Below, in pieces: positions 56,854-64,000 of a stretch of 64,000 bases of DNA. The notes beneath the pieces are model-generated. The model did not search any database and was not told where the DNA came from. It saw nothing but the letters and a program-made list of their open reading frames with translations. Both the position numbers and the translations under genes were made by a program. The DNA is from Elusimicrobia bacterium GWA2_56_46. Lineage in GTDB: Bacteria > Elusimicrobiota > Elusimicrobia > Elusimicrobiales > UBA9959. The stretch covers positions 124,001 through 188,000 of the forward strand of contig MGTT01000016.1 in assembly GCA_001799575.1 (NCBI GenBank). The letters run 5' to 3'. How positions within the stretch are numbered: the stretch's first letter is position 1; every line of letters begins with the position of its first letter.

Positions 56854-59800
56854 ATGAAAACAAAAAAAATATTCTCCGTGCTTTTTATACTGGCCGCCGG
56901 TTACTGGTTACCGGTTACCGCTCTTTACGCCGGGGTGCCTAACCTCATTACCTATCAGGGACGGCTGAAAGAGAACAATCAGCCCGTGAACGGCAGCCGC
57001 AATATAGAAATATTCCTGTGCGACACGGTTACCGGCGGCTCATGCCATACTTCGAATTCGCAAAGCGTGACCGTCTCCACCGGCCTTTTCAGATCCACTT
57101 TCACCGTGCCGGGAACCGTTGACCTGTCGGCGGGAAACTGGTGGCTGGAACTCAAGGTGGAAAGCACCGTGCTTTCTCCGAGGGAACAGCTTTCAAGCGT
57201 GCCTTATTCGCTGCATTCCGCCAGCGCCGCTTATGCCAATAACCTGGCCGCCGCCGCGGGCGCCGGGGCGGTCATAGCTTCAACGCATGTGTATCTCGTA
57301 AACGGCGCCAGCCTTACCGTCTCGGGGGCTGTGAGCGCGAATATTTTCTACGGCAACGGGTCGGGCCTGACCGGCGTGACCGGGGCCAGCGGAACGGATA
57401 ATACCAAAGTGTTAAAGGCCGGCGACGTAATGAGCGGGCCGCTGCTGATCTTGTCCTCGGCGGCGATACTCGCGCCCGACACGCAGTCCATGGCATTATG
57501 GGTGTCCACCTCCGTCAGCCAGCCCATACTGGCCGTTTCGACCGCCGGCCGCGTGGGTATAGGGATCGCCCTGCCTTACGCGGATCTGCACGTCAAAGGC
57601 CCGTGGATATTAGGCGCTTCTAACGCGTTTCCCGCGTTCGGTGTCGCGGGCTGGATGAACTCGCTTCAAGGTAATTTGCTGGAAGGCGGCGGCGGCTCCT
57701 GGGCTAATCATTTTGTTTCCTACGGCGGCGGAGATATAGCGCGGTTCGGCGCAAGCGCTTCCAGTGGGGCGACGCCGGACGTTAAAGTCGTTGTAACCAA
57801 CGCGGGTAAGGTGGGTATAGCGACCGGCGCGCCCCAGGGTTTATTCCAGGTAGGATCTGACGTTTTTACGGCGTTAAGCGGCGGTAATGTCGGCATCGGG
57901 ACCGCGGCCCCCTTGTCGAAATTAGACGTTTTGAACGGCTCCATAACTATAAGGGGGGCGCAGGCCGGTCTGGTGTTCGAGGACGCGGATCGCGTCATAT
58001 CTTCGGAAACGGCGGCCGGGCTGGGCGCCGGCATACGGGTGTCCACCAATGTTTACATAGTCGGTTTCTCTTCGGCGGCGAAGTATTACGGCGACGGTTC
58101 GGCTTTGACCGGGGTCGCGGCCGGCAGCGCCCTGAACGTGACCGGGATCGTGGCGCTGTCCCACGGCGGCACCGGCGCGGATCTCTCCTCCGCCGGCGGG
58201 CCCAATCAATTCGTGCGCCAGAATTCCGCGGGCGGAGTATTCAGCGTTTCCGCCATCGCGGACGCGGATGTGCCGGACACCATCACCCTGTCCGATCTGA
58301 CGCAGGTGACGAACCGCGACCATTCCGTTCTCACCAGCACCGGCGCCAACACCCACGCGCAGCTGGACGCGCACCTGGCGCTGACCGGCGCCGCGCACGG
58401 CGCCACTGCCGCCAATACGTCCAATAAGATAGTATCGCGCGACGCTACCGGAGGTTTCTCCGCGGGCGCGATAACGGTTTCTTCTATCACCGCGACAGAC
58501 GCTTCAGGCATTTCCGCCTCGCAGGTAATGTTTGCCGGCAACGTGGCGGTATCGTCCGAAACTTCTTCCGCTTTCGGTTCCGGGATAAGGGTGTCCACTA
58601 ATGTCTACATGGTCGGATTTTCTTCCGCCGCCAGATATTACGGCGATGGTTCGGCCTTGACCGGTGTCGCCGCCGCGCTGGTGCCCGCGGCCGGAGTGCA
58701 GAACGGAATTCTGGGCGTAAATGTCGTGGCCTCGTCGGTGGGACTGTCCGGTTTTTATAACGCTCCTCCCGTGCGCGCGAATCTTGGTCTTGCCATCGGG
58801 ACGAATGTGCAGGCCTGGGACGCCGACCTCGACGATCTGGCGGACGGCTCTCTGACGGGTTCCAAGGTCGGCTCGGGCGTGCCCGCGGCGAATATCGCCG
58901 ACGGTTCATTGGGCGCGAATGTGCTGGCTTCTTCGGCGGCCGTCAACTCGGTTTACGATAACGCCATAAGCGGGGTAAGCGCGTCGAAATTAAGCGGCGA
59001 TGTGCCGGCCGGCAATCTTGGCAATGCGGTGTTAAAAGCCGGGGACACGATGACGGGGGCATTAACCATAAGCGTTCTTCCGTCGCAGCCGTCCGCTCTT
59101 GTCACCAACGGCGTCGTCATAAGCAGCGGCGGCGTCATCCAGACCACCGGTACGGGGTATGGAACCATCCCGGGGGATCCCCGCGGCTTCGGCGCGGTGG
59201 ATCTTCAGGCGATCAGAAGCGTCGCCGGCCAGGTCGCAAGCGGCCAATATTCCGCGTTGGGCGGGGGAGGATATAACACTGCCTCCGGTTTCTATTCGGC
59301 CGTGGGAGGGGGCGCCTCCAATACGGCCGGCGGCAGCTGGGCGGTTGTATCAGGCGGCACCAATAATTCGGCGGCCGGATATAAGGCCGTGATCGGAGGC
59401 GGGGATTCAAACAGCGCCTCAAATGAATATTCGGCGGCGGGCGGCGGTAAATTTAATATCGTCTCCGGCTCTAACTCGGTCGTCTCCGGCGGCGCGTACA
59501 ATGTTGCCGACGGCACGGCGGCCGTGGTCGCGGGCGGTGAGAATAACCGGGCTGGAGGCGCATATTCCGGCGCGTTGAGCGGCTCCGGCAATAAAACCGC
59601 GCAGCTGTATGCCGTGGCGGCCGGCGGTTATGGTAATAACGCCGGCGGCAAATATTCCATGATTCCCGGCGGATACCGCAACACCGCTACAGGGGACTTT
59701 TCGTTCGCCGCGGGTTATCAGTCGACAGCCGCCGCCAGCGGCGCGTTCGCCTGGAAAGATTCCGACCCGTCCGACAGCCTTCTCAATGATGTCGCGGATC

Positions 59801-61785
59801 AGGTCAGGTTCAAAGCTAAGGGCGGTTTCTGGGTGTCCACCGGCGCCGTTTACTCAGATCCGGCTTTCTTTATCGCCGGCAATAACAACGTGGGCATGGG
59901 TACGTCCGCGCCTGCGTTCAAACTGCATGTGGCCGGCCCGGGCGGGACTATCGCCGGACTCAGCACTTCCGCCAATAGCACCGACGCGGCGGTCTACGGC
60001 TGGGCCAATTCCGGGGCGACCGCCGTTAAAGGCGTTTCCACAGGAGGCGGCTACGCCGGCCGCTTCGAAGGCAATGTTTTTATCACCGACGGCGGCGCCG
60101 CCGGAACGGGGGGCAAATTGGAAGTCAAAGGGGAAACCAGCGACGCTACCAAAGCCGCGCTTAACGTGATCAATTCCGCGGGGGCGAGTCTGTTATATGT
60201 GAGAAACGACGGCAAGGTGGGCATAGGGGAGGCCAATCCAGCCCAGGCGCTGGTCGTAAACGGAGCGGTGACGGTGGGGGACACGATAGGTTTTACCACC
60301 GGCACGATCCGCTATAATACGGCGGCCGGGAACCACTTTCAGGGTTACAACGGCACAAGCTGGGTCAACTTCGATGTTTCCGGCGGAGGGTGGACTACCG
60401 CCGCCGGCGCAATTTACCCCGGCACGCTGTCCGATCTGGTCGGCATTGGAATTATTCCGGCCGGACACAAGCTGCAGGTGTATGACGATAACAGCACCCT
60501 GGGCCAGCACGGCATATATTCCCACATTTATCCTAACAGCGGCATTCCAACGACAAGCTACGGTCTTGACGGTTCAAAATCGGCCATTGCGGGACTTGCG
60601 GATTCCAACGGTGCGGATGCAAAATTTTTCGGCGTGGCCGGTTATCTGAACGGCGCCAGTCAGACCGATTCAGCGGGCGTTTTCGGCGGCGCGGATAAAG
60701 GCGCGGCGGGAATAAGCCCCGTTACATGGGGGGCGCTGGGTTACCGGGATTCCCTTTCCAAGGAATGGGCCGGTTATTTCAGAGGAGACGGCTATTTTTC
60801 GGGCAATGTCGATATTTATAACGGCGGCTCAAACGCGCTGTTAAGGATCAGCGCCGACGGGGCCGCCGGCGTAAACTCCCCCGTAGTCATTACGCAGATG
60901 AAAAACACCACCGGCAGTATTCTGCCCGGAATGACCTTGTTCTCCCTTTATGCCAACGGTTACAACAGTCCCTTTCCGGGATATCAGCCGGCCGCTCAGA
61001 TATCCGTGGTCGCCGATGCCAATACCGGGGATGTTGCGGCCGATATGCCGGGCCGGATCGAATTCGCCACCACGCCGGACGGAACCGGCGCGCCGCAAAC
61101 CCGGATGGTGATCAAAAGCTCCGGCGCGGTCGGTATCGGGATCACTAATCCCACGGCCCGGCTGGAAGTGCTGGAAACGGATACTTCCGGCGGCGCCTAT
61201 GTCCTGAAAGTGGGCACGACCTCCTCCTCTTCCTCGCTTGCCGTTTCCACCGACGGCGCGGTTTTTGTGGGCGGAGATCTGAGGGCGAGGGTATGGCAGC
61301 GTGTTTTCGCGGCCGATCTGGCAAGCAATATGAGTACTTTTGTAATCCCGGGCCTGCGCGGCAACACGGACGGCGAATATAAGCTGCTTATCCGCCTGTT
61401 TGAAGGCGCGATGGGCCTCTGTACCGTGAAGTTACAGCCGAACATGGACACAACCCTCGGGAATTACAACTCCCAGTGGTATGGCGCAACCGGCCCCGCC
61501 GCGGTCAATCACGTGGTCAATACCGGGACATTGGACAGCATACCTGTCGCCACTGTCGGAACCGCAGGTCTGATAGAGCAGGCGTCTTTAATAGAGGGGA
61601 CGTTGATCGCCCGTGGAAACCCCAAAGTTTACAGCGGCACGATGGTTTCCATTACGCAGCAGACCACAAGGCAGATCGGAGGCAGTTGGAACAACGCGGC
61701 GGAAATAACCTCCATACAGATCAATACGGACATAGCGGGTTGTCTAGGCGCCGGAACCCGCATAGAATTGTGGGCTTTCAGATAA
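56854..61785 (+). CDS. Very large secreted adhesin/fibre-like protein with YadA-head-like repeats
   Basis: Start at MKTKKIFSVLFIL (track start is a GTG inside the heptad repeat); VPNLITYQGRLKENNQPV N-term; repeats GFYSAVGGGASNTAG; C-term YKLLIRLFEG..GTRIELWAFR. Confidence 0.85.
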   Translation: MKTKKIFSVLFILAAGYWLPVTALYAGVPNLITYQGRLKENNQPVNGSRNIEIFLCDTVTGGSCHTSNSQSVTVSTGLFRSTFTVPGTVDLSAGNWWLELKVESTVLSPREQLSSVPYSLHSASAAYANNLAAAAGAGAVIASTHVYLVNGASLTVSGAVSANIFYGNGSGLTGVTGASGTDNTKVLKAGDVMSGPLLILSSAAILAPDTQSMALWVSTSVSQPILAVSTAGRVGIGIALPYADLHVKGPWILGASNAFPAFGVAGWMNSLQGNLLEGGGGSWANHFVSYGGGDIARFGASASSGATPDVKVVVTNAGKVGIATGAPQGLFQVGSDVFTALSGGNVGIGTAAPLSKLDVLNGSITIRGAQAGLVFEDADRVISSETAAGLGAGIRVSTNVYIVGFSSAAKYYGDGSALTGVAAGSALNVTGIVALSHGGTGADLSSAGGPNQFVRQNSAGGVFSVSAIADADVPDTITLSDLTQVTNRDHSVLTSTGANTHAQLDAHLALTGAAHGATAANTSNKIVSRDATGGFSAGAITVSSITATDASGISASQVMFAGNVAVSSETSSAFGSGIRVSTNVYMVGFSSAARYYGDGSALTGVAAALVPAAGVQNGILGVNVVASSVGLSGFYNAPPVRANLGLAIGTNVQAWDADLDDLADGSLTGSKVGSGVPAANIADGSLGANVLASSAAVNSVYDNAISGVSASKLSGDVPAGNLGNAVLKAGDTMTGALTISVLPSQPSALVTNGVVISSGGVIQTTGTGYGTIPGDPRGFGAVDLQAIRSVAGQVASGQYSALGGGGYNTASGFYSAVGGGASNTAGGSWAVVSGGTNNSAAGYKAVIGGGDSNSASNEYSAAGGGKFNIVSGSNSVVSGGAYNVADGTAAVVAGGENNRAGGAYSGALSGSGNKTAQLYAVAAGGYGNNAGGKYSMIPGGYRNTATGDFSFAAGYQSTAAASGAFAWKDSDPSDSLLNDVADQVRFKAKGGFWVSTGAVYSDPAFFIAGNNNVGMGTSAPAFKLHVAGPGGTIAGLSTSANSTDAAVYGWANSGATAVKGVSTGGGYAGRFEGNVFITDGGAAGTGGKLEVKGETSDATKAALNVINSAGASLLYVRNDGKVGIGEANPAQALVVNGAVTVGDTIGFTTGTIRYNTAAGNHFQGYNGTSWVNFDVSGGGWTTAAGAIYPGTLSDLVGIGIIPAGHKLQVYDDNSTLGQHGIYSHIYPNSGIPTTSYGLDGSKSAIAGLADSNGADAKFFGVAGYLNGASQTDSAGVFGGADKGAAGISPVTWGALGYRDSLSKEWAGYFRGDGYFSGNVDIYNGGSNALLRISADGAAGVNSPVVITQMKNTTGSILPGMTLFSLYANGYNSPFPGYQPAAQISVVADANTGDVAADMPGRIEFATTPDGTGAPQTRMVIKSSGAVGIGITNPTARLEVLETDTSGGAYVLKVGTTSSSSSLAVSTDGAVFVGGDLRARVWQRVFAADLASNMSTFVIPGLRGNTDGEYKLLIRLFEGAMGLCTVKLQPNMDTTLGNYNSQWYGATGPAAVNHVVNTGTLDSIPVATVGTAGLIEQASLIEGTLIARGNPKVYSGTMVSITQQTTRQIGGSWNNAAEITSIQINTDIAGCLGAGTRIELWAFR
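59239..59760 (+). repeat. About 11 tandem 15-residue (45-bp) head repeats of the form GxYSAVxGGxxNxAx within the CDS
   Basis: Direct reading of the translation. Confidence 0.85.
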
Positions 61786-61802
61786 GAAAGGTACGCAGAA
61801 CC

Positions 61803-61928
61803 TGTCATCCCGGCGATCTGGCCGTCTGAGGGGCATAGCCCTTTGAAACGGCACCTACACAGGTATTGTTGGCCGGGATCCATTAGCAAAGATTTTTGGA
61901 TTCCCGCTAAAAGCACGCGGGAATGACG
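61803..61928. repeat. Palindromic repeat of the GTCAT-CCCG / CGGGAATGAC type with internal hairpins
   Basis: TGTCATCCCGG...CCGGGATCCA...GGATTCCCGC taaaagcac GCGGGAATGACG. Confidence 0.65.
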
Positions 61929-61940
61929 AGCGGAAAAGTG

Positions 61941-61959
61941 AAAGGTAACAGGTGCCTTT
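61941..61959. repeat. Short palindrome AAAGGTAACAGGTGCCTTT directly upstream of the Kelch/FN3 gene
   Basis: 18/19 identical to the reverse complement of 5417-5435. Confidence 0.6.
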
Positions 61960-61966
61960 TGAATAT

Positions 61967-64000
61967 ATGAGTATCTGCAAACTGGTTTTTGCGGTGTTGC
62001 TGCTCGTTCCTCCGGGCGTCTTCGCGGCCGGGGCGAAGAGCGGCGGCGCCGTTGTTATAAGCGACGATATTATAGGCGCGCCGGCGGGCAGTATCGAGTT
62101 GGCGGGGGGAATTTATCGCGCGCAGGGCTTTATCGGGGCGGTGGACAGCGGTCGGCACGAGGCCGGCGCGGCGGTGGTGGAATCCGGATTTTATTCATAT
62201 CTCCTGAGCGCTCCGTCCGTCTACGGTTACTCAGGGGTTTCCACGGGGTCGATCCTCTTCAGCTGGCTGGACGCCAATCCCGCCGGCACCGATTATACGG
62301 TTTTTCTCTCCACCTACGCGGGGACTAGTCCCTACCTGACTTTCCAGAGCACTACGGCGTATGAGGCGAACTTCCCCTGGCTGGCGGCCAATACCAGCTA
62401 TTACGCCTATCTTCAGCCGAACTACATGGAAAGCGATTTTACGGGGATGGTTTCCACAACGGCTGTCACGCTGAGTTCGGCCGTGCCCGGCGTTTTCCTG
62501 TCGGTGAACGACGCCGGCCCCCGTTCGGCGCAGTTCCGTTACGCCAGTTTCGTAAATCCTGGCGGAGTGTTCAACACTCCCTGGTCCCAGGAGGCGCAGT
62601 CGGCCCTGCCCAAAACGCTTTACGGCCACGGTTCGGCTCTGTACGGCGGCTTTCTCTACGCCGGCGGCGGCCACGACGGCGTGGGTTTCAGCAGCGCCGT
62701 CTATTACGCGGCCATGAACGCGGGCGGCGCGTGGAATTCCTGGACGGCGGCCGGGTATCTGCCGTCGGCGCGTTACGGCGCCGCGCTGCTGGCCGCCAAA
62801 GGCCGGCTTTACGCGCTGGGCGGTTATAATTCCGGCGGCGCCACCGATCAGGTCTGGTCGGCCGCTATCTCTTCCACGGGAGCGCTGGGAGCCTGGCGCG
62901 CCGAAGCGCCGCTGTCCGGCGCGCGGTATATGCACGCCGCGATCCTTTACCGTGGACAGATCTACGTTTCGGGAGGCTATTCCGCCGGGGCCGATGCCGT
63001 GGTCCGCCGGGCGGCGCCGGGGGATGACGGGGTCATTTCCTCCTGGAGCGCCGAGACTTCCCTGCCGTCTCCGCGCTACGGGCACGCCATGTCGGCCTAC
63101 AACGGTTTTCTGTACTTGACCGGAGGAAAGGACGGATCCACCGTCCGGAGCACGGTCTGGACGGCGCCTGTCGGGGCCGACGGAGGGTTGGGCGCCTGGC
63201 AGACCCAAAGCTCCCTGCCGTCTCCGCGCTACGGCCATAAGACCGAGATCGTGGACGGACGGTTGATAGCGGCAGGCGGCAATAACGGTTCCTCAGCCCA
63301 GCTCCTTGTGTTCGGCTCCACCATTTCAGCGGATGGAACCACCGGCGTCTGGCAGGGATTTGACCCGCTCCAGGCGCCCCGGCAGTTCCACACACTTGAA
63401 AAGATCGGCGGCCGGCTTTGTCTGCTGGGGGGGTCGGACGGCTCGGTGTCCTACGCGAATGTTTCCGTCTCCACTTTCGCCGGTACCGAGTATCTCGCCG
63501 AAGCTGCTTCCGATTCCGGTTTCTCCACGATAGTGGGGAGTTCTTCCTGGAACCCGGATCATGCCTGGGACGCCGCCGGCCTTGTTCCGGACACCGATTA
63601 TTATTTCCGCGTAAAGGCCAGGAATTGGGCCGGGGTCGAAACTTCTTATTCCGGTTACATAGCTACCCGCACCTACGCCGCGGCGCCGGCGCTTTCCACC
63701 TGGACAGCGGTATATCAGACCAGCGCCGCCGTCAGTTGGCAGTTGAACGGCAATCCGGGCGGCGTCAGCTACTATTGCGAGATCTCAAGCTATCCCGGCT
63801 ATGTTCCGCTGACCGATTCCCTGTCTACCGGAGGGAATTACGCCGTCTTCTCCGCGCTTGTACCGGGAACCACTTTTTACGCCAGAGTGCGCGCCGTGGA
63901 CGGGCTTGCCCGGAATACGGCTTTCCTGGAGCTCCCTCCGTTCAAGACCGGATTCGACCCCGCGCTGGATACCAGCAGTCCCACGGTCGTGGACAATCAG
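61967..64000 (+). CDS. Secreted Kelch-repeat/FN3 surface protein, 3'-truncated by the window (not in the supplied ORF track)
   Basis: ATG at 61967, MSICKLVFAVLLLVPPGVFAAG signal peptide; Kelch blades ARYGAALLAAKGRLYALGGYN, PRYGHAMSAYNGFLYLTGGKDG; FN3-like C-term part; open to the window edge. Confidence 0.85.
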   Translation, partial: MSICKLVFAVLLLVPPGVFAAGAKSGGAVVISDDIIGAPAGSIELAGGIYRAQGFIGAVDSGRHEAGAAVVESGFYSYLLSAPSVYGYSGVSTGSILFSWLDANPAGTDYTVFLSTYAGTSPYLTFQSTTAYEANFPWLAANTSYYAYLQPNYMESDFTGMVSTTAVTLSSAVPGVFLSVNDAGPRSAQFRYASFVNPGGVFNTPWSQEAQSALPKTLYGHGSALYGGFLYAGGGHDGVGFSSAVYYAAMNAGGAWNSWTAAGYLPSARYGAALLAAKGRLYALGGYNSGGATDQVWSAAISSTGALGAWRAEAPLSGARYMHAAILYRGQIYVSGGYSAGADAVVRRAAPGDDGVISSWSAETSLPSPRYGHAMSAYNGFLYLTGGKDGSTVRSTVWTAPVGADGGLGAWQTQSSLPSPRYGHKTEIVDGRLIAAGGNNGSSAQLLVFGSTISADGTTGVWQGFDPLQAPRQFHTLEKIGGRLCLLGGSDGSVSYANVSVSTFAGTEYLAEAASDSGFSTIVGSSSWNPDHAWDAAGLVPDTDYYFRVKARNWAGVETSYSGYIATRTYAAAPALSTWTAVYQTSAAVSWQLNGNPGGVSYYCEISSYPGYVPLTDSLSTGGNYAVFSALVPGTTFYARVRAVDGLARNTAFLELPPFKTGFDPALDTSSPTVVDNQ

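Noticed and set aside
59239-59760. Possible CRISPR-like or satellite DNA from 45-bp periodicity
   Set aside because: Periodicity is coding (15-residue head repeats) with no spacer structure

Overview
High-GC chromosomal window of about 64 kb, densely coding on both strands. The gene content (GH57/DUF3536/DUF4912 glycan genes, PorV/PorQ-like proteins, surface proteins with FlgD-like C-termini) suggests a Gram-negative lineage such as Elusimicrobiota or a relative; this taxonomic guess is inference only. About 45 genes can be supported, including two GH57 enzymes, FeoA-FeoB fusion, MurB, MetG, RNase D, YgiQ-type radical SAM, ornithine aminotransferase-like, ApbE, LepB, M18 aminopeptidase, an M1+M28+PDZ fusion peptidase and pullulanase. 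A long + strand run of secreted/surface genes (49372 to window end) carries FN3, PrcB-like, FecR, PorV-like, YadA-head-like and Kelch/FN3 proteins; the last runs off the window and is missing from the supplied ORF track. No rRNA, tRNA or CRISPR was recognised. The most unusual signals are non-coding: (1) about a dozen loci of degenerate tandem repeats with a strict 7-bp period but a different 'word' at each locus, often as converging inverted arms and sometimes translated in frame in protein linkers; (2) a 702-bp unit (40237-40938) with perfect 15-bp terminal inverted repeats, holding two inverted copies of a palindromic element with conserved outer stems and unrelated inner stems, around a short AT-richer ORF; (3) a dispersed family of AAGGTGCC/AAGGAGCC-type palindromes, two of which sit directly in front of start codons.
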